A stretch of DNA of 55,290 nt from Methanobacteriota archaeon. GTDB taxonomy: Archaea; Thermoplasmatota; Thermoplasmata; UBA10834. Shown piece after piece: positions 17,900-26,610 of the stretch (its first letter is position 1; each line of letters starts with the position of its first letter). The position numbers were made by a program, and so were the translations under genes. The stretch covers positions 1,096,433-1,151,722 of the forward strand of contig CP070732.1 in the NCBI GenBank assembly GCA_020347565.1, in the 5' to 3' direction. Under the pieces are notes generated by a model. That model saw only the letters and a program-made list of their open reading frames with translations. It had not been told where the DNA came from and made no database searches.

Positions 17900-18295
17900 G
17901 TGACAATTCTGAAGAAGAAGACCTTCCCTTCGTCGCAGGAATCCGAGGGCAGACACACCGCGAGTGCGGAGCAGTACATCGACCTGAGCGAGATGTCGTT
18001 CGACGATGAGCACATCATGGGAGAGGCCGAGGGCGGCACCGTCGTCAAGGTGGGCGAGCTGTTCAGGTACGAGGACCTGAACCTGCTGACGAGCGAGGTC
18101 TACGCGGGCAACATAGTGATACTGGACTTCACGTCAATCGCCAGCGATGATCTGACTCTGAAGAGGATCACTTCGGAGCTCAAGCACGTTGCGAGGGACG
18201 TTGACGGCGATGTGGCCGGCGTCGGGAAGAACCTGCTCATGGTCACTCCCCAGGGAGTGAGGATAGACAGGAATAAGATCAAGGGCGGCCTCTGA
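17900..18295 (+). CDS. sepF: Cell division protein SepF (archaeal)
   Basis: 131 residues from a GTG start. The C-terminal SepF core runs from residue ~55: VVKVGELFRYEDLNLLTSEV, NIVILDFTSIASDDLTLKRI, DGDVAGVGKNLLMVTPQGV. In archaea SepF anchors FtsZ to the membrane. The usual N-terminal amphipathic helix would be the first ~12 residues (MTILKKKTFPSS), which here are weakly amphipathic. It is followed by a convergent KaiC-like ATPase gene. Confidence 0.88.
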   Translation: MTILKKKTFPSSQESEGRHTASAEQYIDLSEMSFDDEHIMGEAEGGTVVKVGELFRYEDLNLLTSEVYAGNIVILDFTSIASDDLTLKRITSELKHVARDVDGDVAGVGKNLLMVTPQGVRIDRNKIKGGL

Positions 18296-18348
18296 GAACA
18301 GATGTCGCATCGGCCAGCGCCACGGTCTTGGCTCGGTTGTCCCTGAGC

Positions 18349-19074
18349 CTACTCTGCGATCGGCGGGGTCGCCATGAACAGTCCGTTGCGGTACAGCAGC
18401 GTGAGATAGCCGTGGTGGATCTTGGAGTGCCGCATCTTCACGGCCCTTATCCTCAGCTGCACGTCGGACTCCCCGACATCAACGAACTTGAGCAGTATCG
18501 TCCCATCGGCCAGGTAGTCCTCATGGAACGGTCCGAAGGCCTGTCCGTCCTGCTGCGTCTCCGAAATGAGTTAAGTCGTCACGCCGAGTCTCTTCAGGAA
18601 ACCGAAGAAGTGGAACAGCTCCTGTCTCGGGCTCTGTATATGAGTCAGCGAGTAGACGGCCGTGAGGGAGTCTATGACGACTATCTCCACGCCTTCGTTC
18701 TCGACCTTCTTCCGGAGGTACTCCTTCAGTATCTTGAACCAGTCGCGACCTATGTCCGCGTCGGTGTGCTCCAGCCTCAGCTTCCAGATGTCCACGATGA
18801 AGAACTTGTTCTCGTCAATTGAGCCCATGCCGAGCTTCCCCATGCCCTCGATAAGGCTCTCTCTCGACTCTTCGATGCTGATGTACAGGGCGTTCATGCC
18901 CCTCTTCCTGACGTTGTTGTAGAGCATGTTCAGGGCTATGGACGACTTCATCGTACCGGGGGTGCCCGCAAGGAGTACCACGTGGCCCTTCCGCACGCCG
19001 CCCTCTATCTTGCTGTCAAAGCCGTCTATGTACGTCAGTACCCTATCATCGCTCACTTCGGCACGAGACTGCAA
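18349..19074 (-). pseudogene. KaiC/RadA-like ATPase interrupted by an in-frame TAA
   Basis: The reading frame codes for a 241-residue RecA-fold ATPase of the archaeal KaiC/GvpD-like group: Walker A GTPGTMKSS (37-45), Walker B EIVVIDSLTAVYSL. The TTG start at 19074 follows a GAGGAGGTAT ribosome-binding site. After residue 167 (GFLKRLGVTT) an in-frame TAA occurs at 18571-18573. The same frame then continues for 73 more codons with clear family sequence (LISETQQDGQAFGPF, YLADGTILLKF, RAVKMRHSKIHHGYLTLLYR) to TAG at 18349. No frameshift is involved. This is either a recent nonsense mutation, a base-calling error or real stop-codon readthrough. Confidence 0.85.
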
Positions 19075-19270
19075 CGGGGGATACCTCCTCGTGACGATTC
19101 TCCCAATGATTGTTGGTTATTTAAAGTATTTACCACGAACGCCATCCGCCCCTTTTCGCGGCGGCAAAGGCTTTTCTACCACCTGACGACGGTCGGAGCC
19201 GCACGAGCCGCTGTCTCCGCTCTGCGGCTACAGTCGAAAGTTATATGCTCTCAGGTTCTCTCATGCCGAC

Positions 19271-20587
19271 GTGGCCGAGTACAAGATCATAAGGGATTCC
19301 GTTCACGGGAGCGTGCGCTTCGAGGCCCCCTTCCTGTCGCTCATCGAGGCGAACGAGCTGCAGCGGCTGCACAGCGTCAACCAGCTCGGGCTCGCGAACC
19401 TTGTGTATCCGGGGGCGAACCACACGCGCCTTGAGCACTCGCTGGGGACGTTCGCCGTTGCTGGCAGGATGGCGACCTCGCTGCGGCTGGAGCAGCGGGA
19501 GGATGTCCTCGTCAGATGTGCAGCAATCCTACACGACATAGGCCACCTGCCGTTCTCGCACACGTTCGAGACCGTCCTGCACGAGCAGTTCGGCATAGAC
19601 CACGTCGAGATATCCAGGCGCCTGATAACCGGGCAGGAGTCGATACTGTCGGAGGAGGAGGAGCGCATACTCGGAGGGGCGGCAAGCGTTGCCGACGCAC
19701 TCGAGCGGCAGGGCATTGACCCCAAGGAGGTGGCATCGCTCATTGACCCGGCCTCGCGGGCGCCTTCCGACCAGGTCACCTTCGGAAGCCACCTCGGACA
19801 GGCCCACTTCAACGAGAGACGGTATCTGGGGCAGATGGTCTGCGGGCCCATGGACGTCGACCAGCTGGACTATCTCGTACGCGATGCGCACTACACAGGC
19901 GTGGCATACGGCGTCATAGACCTCGACAGGCTCCTGGACACGGTTGAGGTGTTCAACGGCGACCTCGCCGTCGACAAGGGCGGGCTGAGCGCGGTCGAGG
20001 GCATGCTGGTCGCTCGCACGCTCATGTTCTCATCGGTCTACTTCCACAAGACCGTCAGGATCGCCGAGCTCATGCTCGCCAAGGCGGTCGAAATGCTCGG
20101 GCACGATGAAGTCGCATCCCTTTTCCGGATGACAGACTCGACGCTGCTCTCCCAGCTGACCGCCCGCGGGGGCTACTTCGAGGAGGTGGCGACGCGCATC
20201 AAGTATCGGAGGCTCTTCAAGAAGGCGTATGGGCGTGCCGCGCTGGACGTGGCGGAGGACGAGTGGGGGGACATAGACGCCCTCGGGCGCATGGATCGGA
20301 GGCGCAGGCTGGAAGAGGAGATTGCTTCGAGGGCGGGGACGGACCCAGGACGCGTCATAATCGATGTACCCTCGCACGAGCTGCCTATCTCGGAGCCCAG
20401 GATGTCGCTCATCGACATCCGCGTGATAGACGGCAGCAAGGTGCGGCTGCTGTCCAGGATGAGTTCTATCGCGCAGTCGCTCCAGAACAGGCGCGCGCAC
20501 GACTGGGCGGTCATGGTCGCGTGTCCCGCCGAGGACCGGGACCGCGTTGCCCGGGCGGCGGCCAAAGCACTGCCGTTGGGGGGCTAA
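19271..20587 (+). CDS. HD-domain phosphohydrolase, SAMHD1/dGTPase-like
   Basis: 438 residues from GTG 19271. The HD core is EFTYPGANHTRLEHSLGTF-like (here VYPGANHTRLEHSLGTF), CAAILHDIGHLPFSHTFE and MDVDQLDYLVRDAHYTGVAYG, the arrangement of SAMHD1-type dNTP triphosphohydrolases. The likely reaction is hydrolysis of dNTPs or other nucleotides. A TATA-like AAAGTTATATGC at about 19240-19250 implies leaderless or nearly leaderless translation. It is convergent with rtcB; the last bases overlap (20584-20587). Confidence 0.88.
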   Translation: MAEYKIIRDSVHGSVRFEAPFLSLIEANELQRLHSVNQLGLANLVYPGANHTRLEHSLGTFAVAGRMATSLRLEQREDVLVRCAAILHDIGHLPFSHTFETVLHEQFGIDHVEISRRLITGQESILSEEEERILGGAASVADALERQGIDPKEVASLIDPASRAPSDQVTFGSHLGQAHFNERRYLGQMVCGPMDVDQLDYLVRDAHYTGVAYGVIDLDRLLDTVEVFNGDLAVDKGGLSAVEGMLVARTLMFSSVYFHKTVRIAELMLAKAVEMLGHDEVASLFRMTDSTLLSQLTARGGYFEEVATRIKYRRLFKKAYGRAALDVAEDEWGDIDALGRMDRRRRLEEEIASRAGTDPGRVIIDVPSHELPISEPRMSLIDIRVIDGSKVRLLSRMSSIAQSLQNRRAHDWAVMVACPAEDRDRVARAAAKALPLGG

Positions 20588-22056
20588 CCCTTCATGACTC
20601 CCATCGGCCTCAGGCGCGCGACGAGCCTCGATATACCAGCGCCGTCGGCAATGCGGACGACGTCGTCGACGTCCTTGTACGCCCCAGGCGCCTCCTCGAC
20701 GATACCCTCCTTTGAGGCGGCCTTGACATAGACGCCCCTGTCGCGCAGCTTGGCGAGGACGTCCCGCGCGGAGAACCGTCTCGTTGCGGCCCTCCTCGAC
20801 ATCTGCCTGCCGGCGCCATGGCATGTGGAGCCGAAGGTCTCCGCCATCGCTCCGGCCGTGCCTGCGAGCACGTAGCTCGCGCTGCCCATGTCCCCTGGGA
20901 TGAGCACGGGCTGGCCCACAGCCCGGTACTTCTGAGGCACCTCCTCCCTCGACGAGTCGAACGCCCTGGTGGCGCCCTTCCTGTGGACGTACAGGTCGGC
21001 TCTTCTGCCATCGATCACGTGCTCTTCGAGCTTGCATATGTTGTGGGCGACGTCGTAGACCAGACTCATGCCCATTTCCTCAGAGGACCTACCCATGACG
21101 GACTCGAAGGACTCCCTGAGCCAATGGAGTATCAGCTGTCGGTTGGCCCATGCGAAGTTCGCCGCCGCCCCCATCGCCGCGAAGCAGTCCTGTCCCTCCA
21201 GGGATTTCACGGGCGCACAGGCCAACTGCCTGTCAGGCACGTCTATTCCGTGCTTCCTCAGCGCGCCCTCCATCACGTGGATATAGTCGCTCGCTATCTG
21301 GTGACCGCATCCCCTCGAGCCGGAGTGAATGCTGACCGTGATCTGTCCCTCGCCGACGATGCCGAACGCCTCCGCGGCCTTCTCGTCGAATATCCTGTCG
21401 ACCTTCTGTATCTCCAGGAAGTGGTTTCCGCCACCGAGGGTGCCCAGCTGCGGGGCGCCTCGTTGCTTGGCTTTCAGGCTCACCTTCGAGGTATCGGCGC
21501 ACGCCATGCGTCCGGACTCCTCGCAGGAGACGATGTCTTCTTCCACGCCGTATCCCCTCGCGACCGCCCATTGGGCGCCTCCTTCGAGCACATCGTCTAT
21601 CTCGTTCGGCGACAGCCTCAGCCTGCCCTTCTCGCCTACGCCTGAGGGGACGTTCTTAAAGGCCGCGTCGATGAGCTCCTTCACCCTGTGCTGGACATCA
21701 TCGACAGAGAGATCCGTCCGGACGAGCCTGACGCCGCAATTCACGTCGTATCCGATGCCGCCCGGGGAGATCACGCCCTCTTCGGAGTCGAAAGCGGCTA
21801 CGCCTCCTATCGGAAACCCATAGCCCCAGTGGATGTCCGGCATGGCGAGAGATCTGCCGACTATTCCCGGCAGGCAGGCCACATTTGCCGCCTGCTCCGG
21901 AGCGTTGTCGCGCTTGATCGACGCCAACATCTTGTCGTCAGCGAATATCACTGCGTCCGTGCTCATGCACGGCTTGAACGAGCGAGGTATCTCGAACCTG
22001 TAATCATCGACCCTATTGAGCGGCCCGTTCCATGCCAATTCGAGGCTCACCTTCAC
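20584..22056 (-). CDS. rtcB: RNA ligase RtcB (tRNA splicing)
   Basis: 490 residues. RtcB joins 2',3'-cyclic phosphate and 5'-OH RNA ends using Mn2+ and GTP, and is the archaeal tRNA-splicing ligase. The Mn-binding residues lie in GGIGYDVNCGVRL, GTLGGGNHFLEIQ, SIHSGSRGCGHQIASD, and the guanylated His in TCHGAGRQMSRRAA. The frame is open to 22146, but a TATA box (minus strand GTTAATATA) at 22075-22084 places the transcription start near 22054. The GTG at 22056 or 22050 is therefore the likely start, and the family N-terminus (LAWNGPLNRVDDYRFEIP) fits this. No intein is present in this copy. Confidence 0.92.
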   Translation of the reverse strand: MKVSLELAWNGPLNRVDDYRFEIPRSFKPCMSTDAVIFADDKMLASIKRDNAPEQAANVACLPGIVGRSLAMPDIHWGYGFPIGGVAAFDSEEGVISPGGIGYDVNCGVRLVRTDLSVDDVQHRVKELIDAAFKNVPSGVGEKGRLRLSPNEIDDVLEGGAQWAVARGYGVEEDIVSCEESGRMACADTSKVSLKAKQRGAPQLGTLGGGNHFLEIQKVDRIFDEKAAEAFGIVGEGQITVSIHSGSRGCGHQIASDYIHVMEGALRKHGIDVPDRQLACAPVKSLEGQDCFAAMGAAANFAWANRQLILHWLRESFESVMGRSSEEMGMSLVYDVAHNICKLEEHVIDGRRADLYVHRKGATRAFDSSREEVPQKYRAVGQPVLIPGDMGSASYVLAGTAGAMAETFGSTCHGAGRQMSRRAATRRFSARDVLAKLRDRGVYVKAASKEGIVEEAPGAYKDVDDVVRIADGAGISRLVARLRPMGVMKG

Positions 22057-22074
22057 TTGCCACGCCCGCCTGCG

Positions 22075-22084
22075 TATATTAACG
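22075..22084 (-). promoter_or_regulatory. TATA box of rtcB that decides its start
   Basis: CGTTAATATA on the minus strand is centred about 25 nt upstream of GTG 22056. It lies inside the longer open frame, so the upstream extension to 22146 is unlikely to be translated. Confidence 0.6.
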
Positions 22085-22286
22085 TTGTGCGCGCGCCAAG
22101 GGAACGCATAACTCGATTCCCACGGTCGCACCGTACGGTGCGACATGGGCGCTGGAGGCCTCCTTGGCGCCGTCCAGACATTTATATAGAGCCTGAATGC
22201 TATAACTATCCTCCAGACAGTCAGTCGCCTTTGCTTGCCCGATGACGGCTTTCGACCACTATCATGCGTTCAGAGGTGTTTGAGGT

Positions 22287-25200
22287 TTGAACAGGGAGCT
22301 TATTTACTGTCCTCTATGCAGCAACAAGGTGCCTTCGGATTCCGAGAGATGCCCGTTCTGTGGGACGCGTCTCGAGACGGTTATCACCAAGCGAGAGATG
22401 GACAAGGTAATAGAGAAGCGGCTCATGCAGCGGCTGCAGGCCGAGCAGGCGAAGGAGGAGTTCCTCGAGGCCGAGAGGCAGAGCGTGGGCTTGCCGGAGA
22501 CGAAGATGTCCTGTCCTTCGTGCGGTGTGGCGCTCGAGTCCGGGGTCGTCAAGTGTCCGAGATGCGGCGTGCCCGTCGCCCCAGAGGAGGACAAGCATGA
22601 GTGCCCTGAGTGCGGCGCCGTCGTCGCTGCCGGCGCGGACAAGTGCCCGAGCTGCGGCGCGGCCTTTGAGGCCGAGAAGCTCGAGATTGCCGAGCCGCTG
22701 ATCGATCGGACCCCGGAGGCCGTAGAGGAGCCGGTCGCGCCCGAAGAGGCCGGGCCGCCGGAGAGCGTCAGGACCCCGCTCACGGAGCCGCGCATGGCCG
22801 ACATTGGCCGCGTTAACGGCACTGGCCTGGTGAACGGCACCGGCATGGTCAACGGGGTGGGCATCACAAATGGCACCGGCAAGATCAACGGGACGCGCGG
22901 TGAGGTGCAGCCATTGCGGACGCGGCCCAGGCGCCTCGCGCCGCTCACGAGATGGCCTTTCCTCGCCGTACTCGTGGCACTACTGATCATCATACCGGCT
23001 TTCATCTATTTCGCGTACCGCACGGAGTCGGGGCCGTTCAACGTTGACGGCGACTTCTCCGAGTGGTCCGATGTCGACATGCACGCGATGCGAGTGGAAG
23101 CGTCTTCCTCGCCATCGATAGATGTCGACGAGTGGGCTGTACGAGCCGACGCGAACGACCTATACCTCTATGTGAAGACCGAGGGGGACATCCTGGCTTC
23201 GTCGCTCGCAAGCAGCTTCTACCTGTTCGTCGACATCGACGATTCCGGCTCGTCGGGCTATGTGGTCGGGTCGCTCGGTGCTGATTACCTCATGGAACTC
23301 GACGGCTGGGACGGCTCCGTCGAGTCATCGGCGCTATTGAGCTTCGATGACGGTGACGAGCACGACTGGAACGCCTGGGCGCAGATGGGATCGCTTTCCC
23401 ATCGGATGGACGGCCCCGAACTCGAGGCCAAGGCGGCGCTTCCAGCGGCTTCCACACCCGAGGCGGCCAAGTACCTGCTGATGTCCCAGGACGAGCTCGA
23501 GCGGCGCGCGATCAGCTACGAGACGCCCTATGAGGGCGGCGTCCTGGTCGTGAGGCAGGAACCGCTCGCGCCCAGCAGCGGCATAGTTCCCTCGGACGAA
23601 GAAGTGGCTGTCCTCCGCCTGACGATTAGCTGCCAGGGCGCCGAAGGGACGCTTCAATCGCTCTCCTTCACCAAGAGCGGTGTCACTACGTCTCCGTCGA
23701 TCGGGGACGGGATATCCCTCAGCCCGGGCGATGCGCCTGAGGTCATAGAAGTGTTCGCGGATCTCTCAACGGCGAGCGCGGGCGACCTGTTTTCTGTCGC
23801 GTTTGACGCCGATTCGTCCGAGTGGACGTTCTCGCACAGCCAGACATACGGAGAGCCGTTTGCCGCTTACGTGGACGCCGCTCCGGGGTCCATCGCCATC
23901 GACGGCGCATTCGCGGACTGGACAGGCCTGCTGCTGAGCGATTCGGATGCGGAGCCGGTGGAGAACCCCAACATAGACATCGACCAGATAGGCGCTGTGA
24001 ACGACCCGGCGTCGTCGTACTTCTACGTGAGCGTTGACGGGGAGATTTGCAGCGGCGCCTACGTCCCTGCGATCAAGCAGATACCGTCCGGCACAGCCGA
24101 CGGCACGCCCGTGACGCCGAGGAGGAACGCGGGCGAGGACCACATCAGGATCTATGTCGACAGCGACTCATCGGCGTCCACGGGGTACCCTGTGGCCTAC
24201 GCATCCCAGATGATCGGCGCCGACCAGATGGTAGAGGTAGTCGGCCAGTTCGGCGAGGTGCTCGATGAGTCGCTCTACGAATACGAGGGCGGCGAGTGGC
24301 ACGAGGTGCTCGTGTCGATAGACGTCGCTAAGGACGCACAGCGGATGGAGATAGGCCTGCCCGCAGCAGCCTTCGGCGCGGAGCCGACGCTGGACTTCGT
24401 CATCGAGGCGACGGACTGGAAGGACAGGTCGGACGCGGCCATGTTCGATTCGCTGGCCGCGGGCGCGTACACGCTCGTCTTGGATGCGGGCGCGGACCTG
24501 CGAGGATGGGTGGTCGATACTTCCATGGCGTCCTCGTGGGCTACTTCGATGTCATACCAGAGGAAACTGTTCTATGACGGCACGAACTTCTGGAGCTTCT
24601 ACTGGGACGGGAGCGACACCGTCTATGCCAGCAGCTCGGACGGCGGCGCGACGTGGTCGAACGACGGCGCCGTGTTCAGCTCGATGTCCGGGATCAACGA
24701 GACGAGCCTGTGGTACGATTCCGCCAACGAGATCGTCTACATCGTGGGCGACACGTCGTCCTCCACTTCGAACGTATACATCCAGCGCGGCTCGGTCAAT
24801 CCTGCGACGGCCGAGATAACCTGGGGCAACCAGAAGATACTCTCTGCCTCGACATCGTTGATGCCTGGTAAGAACACTTTCATATGCAAGGACTCAGACG
24901 GATACCTCTGGCTCGTGTCGACGTCGCGTGTACACGCGACGCAGTCCCAGTATGACCTATTTATCTACCAGAGCGACGCCGTTGACGATGTCGAAGGCAC
25001 ATGGACGTTCTCCGATGAACTCATCAGCCCGTGGTCGGCATCACCAAACGCCAAGGCCACGATAGTGCCCGGAAAGGCGGGGTCCGGCACAGTCGTCTGG
25101 GCCATATACACATATGATGGCGGTGTCTACGGCAGGAGCTACAACGGCGCCGTCTGGAGCGCTCAGGAGGAGATATACCTCCCCGGAGTGAGCACGGAGA

Positions 25201-25733
25201 ACACCGACTGGGCGCCGCCGGCGGCGGTCGTCGACGGCGACGGCGTCGTCCACGTCGTCTACGGAACCGGTGACACGACCGGTGGCAACTGGAAGGCCAG
25301 CATACAGTACGCCTACGATGGCGGCGCCGGATGGTCGACTCCCATCACGCTGAACGACACGACCACGCGCGGACACATCTGCCCGACAGTATCGCTGGAC
25401 ACGACCACTGGGGACGTGTACGCCATGTGGCTCCAGGAAGTGACGGACGAGGTGTTCGTGAAGAGGAATGCGAGCGGCTCCTGGGCCTGGGTCACGATCG
25501 ACCAGAACGCGGAGCCGAAATCTCACCTGACGTCGATATACTCCGTTGCGGGCTGCCAGAATATATGCATGCAGTGGACGCAGAACTTCACTGCTGACAT
25601 AGAGGTCATCTTCGAGAAGATACCGGAGTTCTCAGAAGTCGTCATCCCGGTCATGTTCATCCTGACGGTCTTCGTTGCGAGCCGCGTGAGGTCTAGGAAC
25701 TGCAGTCGGACATCGAACGGACGCGACGAATAG
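22287..25733 (+). CDS. Large membrane protein: zinc ribbons, NG-repeat linker, CBM9-like and sialidase-like extracellular part, IPEF anchor
   Basis: 1148 residues from TTG 22287. Residues 8-25, 76-93 and 106-123 are zinc ribbons (CPLC/CPFC, CPSC/CPRC, CPEC/CPSC). Residues 176-203 repeat a unit like VNGTG five times. A membrane helix is at 224-243. Outside, residues ~250-420 and ~530-760 begin FNVDGDFSEWSDVD and IAIDGAFADWTGLL, as in CBM9/DOMON-like domains. Residues ~765-1105 carry BNR/sialidase-like repeats (VYASSSDGGATWSNDG, GGAGWSTPITLND). The C-terminus is KIPEFSEVVIP, a hydrophobic segment and a basic tail. It is probably cytosolic at the zinc ribbons and surface-exposed beyond. No function is known. 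Confidence 0.85.
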   Translation: MNRELIYCPLCSNKVPSDSERCPFCGTRLETVITKREMDKVIEKRLMQRLQAEQAKEEFLEAERQSVGLPETKMSCPSCGVALESGVVKCPRCGVPVAPEEDKHECPECGAVVAAGADKCPSCGAAFEAEKLEIAEPLIDRTPEAVEEPVAPEEAGPPESVRTPLTEPRMADIGRVNGTGLVNGTGMVNGVGITNGTGKINGTRGEVQPLRTRPRRLAPLTRWPFLAVLVALLIIIPAFIYFAYRTESGPFNVDGDFSEWSDVDMHAMRVEASSSPSIDVDEWAVRADANDLYLYVKTEGDILASSLASSFYLFVDIDDSGSSGYVVGSLGADYLMELDGWDGSVESSALLSFDDGDEHDWNAWAQMGSLSHRMDGPELEAKAALPAASTPEAAKYLLMSQDELERRAISYETPYEGGVLVVRQEPLAPSSGIVPSDEEVAVLRLTISCQGAEGTLQSLSFTKSGVTTSPSIGDGISLSPGDAPEVIEVFADLSTASAGDLFSVAFDADSSEWTFSHSQTYGEPFAAYVDAAPGSIAIDGAFADWTGLLLSDSDAEPVENPNIDIDQIGAVNDPASSYFYVSVDGEICSGAYVPAIKQIPSGTADGTPVTPRRNAGEDHIRIYVDSDSSASTGYPVAYASQMIGADQMVEVVGQFGEVLDESLYEYEGGEWHEVLVSIDVAKDAQRMEIGLPAAAFGAEPTLDFVIEATDWKDRSDAAMFDSLAAGAYTLVLDAGADLRGWVVDTSMASSWATSMSYQRKLFYDGTNFWSFYWDGSDTVYASSSDGGATWSNDGAVFSSMSGINETSLWYDSANEIVYIVGDTSSSTSNVYIQRGSVNPATAEITWGNQKILSASTSLMPGKNTFICKDSDGYLWLVSTSRVHATQSQYDLFIYQSDAVDDVEGTWTFSDELISPWSASPNAKATIVPGKAGSGTVVWAIYTYDGGVYGRSYNGAVWSAQEEIYLPGVSTENTDWAPPAAVVDGDGVVHVVYGTGDTTGGNWKASIQYAYDGGAGWSTPITLNDTTTRGHICPTVSLDTTTGDVYAMWLQEVTDEVFVKRNASGSWAWVTIDQNAEPKSHLTSIYSVAGCQNICMQWTQNFTADIEVIFEKIPEFSEVVIPVMFILTVFVASRVRSRNCSRTSNGRDE

Positions 25734-25761
25734 GCCTGTGCCCGTCTGCCAGATTCCACAA

Positions 25762-25770
25762 TTTATATAA
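25762..25770 (+). promoter_or_regulatory. TATA box of the zinc-ribbon/H1-tail gene
   Basis: TTTATATAA is centred 29 nt before ATG 25795, consistent with a leaderless transcript. Confidence 0.6.
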
Positions 25771-25794
25771 CAGTTGTAACATCCTGTAATCACT

Positions 25795-26541
25795 ATGGCG
25801 GAAGAGAAGGCGGACATCTTCCTCAGCTGCTTCAAGTGCGGGCGGATCGTCAGGGCTGGCGACTCCGAGTGCCCCCGTTGCGGGCTCCAGTTCGGACCAG
25901 GGACGCTCTTCGAGTGCCCGTTCTGCTCTGGCCTGGTCTGGCGCAACGCGTCGAAGTGCTCCACATGCGGCATAGACCTCACGGAGTTCTCGCTGGGAGT
26001 GGAGAAGACCTTCGCCGGCTTCGACATGGACGAGTTCGTGGAGAACATAATCAACACGGAGCTCGAGCAGCTGAAGTCCTCGGACAGGAGGGTCGCATGC
26101 CCTGGGTGTGGGCTGATGATACGCGGCGACGAGGAGAAGTGCCCAAGGTGCGACCTGCCGCTGGAGGAGGCGAGCGTTCAGTGCCCCGTCTGCGGCGAGA
26201 ACATGCCGCTCAAGGCGAAGTCGTGCCCCAACTGCAAGGCGGAGTTCGAGGAGAGGGAGAAGCGCGACGTGATGCTCGAGGCGAGCGCTTCGGAAGTGCT
26301 GTCCGACGTGCCAGCGTCGCCTAAGAAGCCCGCGAAGAAGGCGACGGCCAAGGTCGCCTCCAGATCGAAGGCCAGAAAGCCAGCGAAGAAGTCCCCGAAG
26401 AAGCCCGCGAAGAGGCCGACGAAGAAGACTCCCGCCTCGAAGGGCAAGACGAAACCGAGCCCCGCCCGCAAGAAGCAACCGGCCAAGAAGGACTCTCCGG
26501 GCGCCAGGAAGACGCCCGGTCGCCCGAAGAAGAGAAGATGA
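25795..26541 (+). CDS. Zinc-ribbon protein with a histone H1-like Lys/Pro/Ala tail
   Basis: 248 residues. Eight CxxC pairs lie in two blocks: residues 12-58 (CFKC, CPRC, CPFC, CSTC) and ~100-150 (CPGC, CPRC, CPVC, CPNC), probably four zinc ribbons. Between them is an acidic helix (FDMDEFVENIINTELEQLK). From residue ~178 the chain is 71 residues of Lys, Pro, Ala and Arg with repeated KKPAKK-like units, ending GRPKKRR, which resembles an AT-hook. The composition is like that of eukaryotic H1 tails and suggests nucleic-acid binding. No function is known. Confidence 0.8.
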   Translation: MAEEKADIFLSCFKCGRIVRAGDSECPRCGLQFGPGTLFECPFCSGLVWRNASKCSTCGIDLTEFSLGVEKTFAGFDMDEFVENIINTELEQLKSSDRRVACPGCGLMIRGDEEKCPRCDLPLEEASVQCPVCGENMPLKAKSCPNCKAEFEEREKRDVMLEASASEVLSDVPASPKKPAKKATAKVASRSKARKPAKKSPKKPAKRPTKKTPASKGKTKPSPARKKQPAKKDSPGARKTPGRPKKRR

Positions 26542-26610
26542 TTGTGTAGCTTCAGCCGCCGGCGCTGGAATCAGCAACCAATTAAATACTCGCAATATGC
26601 TCCTTACCCC

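Noticed and set aside
18571..18573. Selenocysteine or pyrrolysine explanation for the stop in the KaiC-like ATPase
   Set aside because: The codon is TAA, while these amino acids use TGA and TAG.
20584..22056. Intein in RtcB
   Set aside because: RtcB is a common intein host, but all motifs here are continuous and the length is normal.
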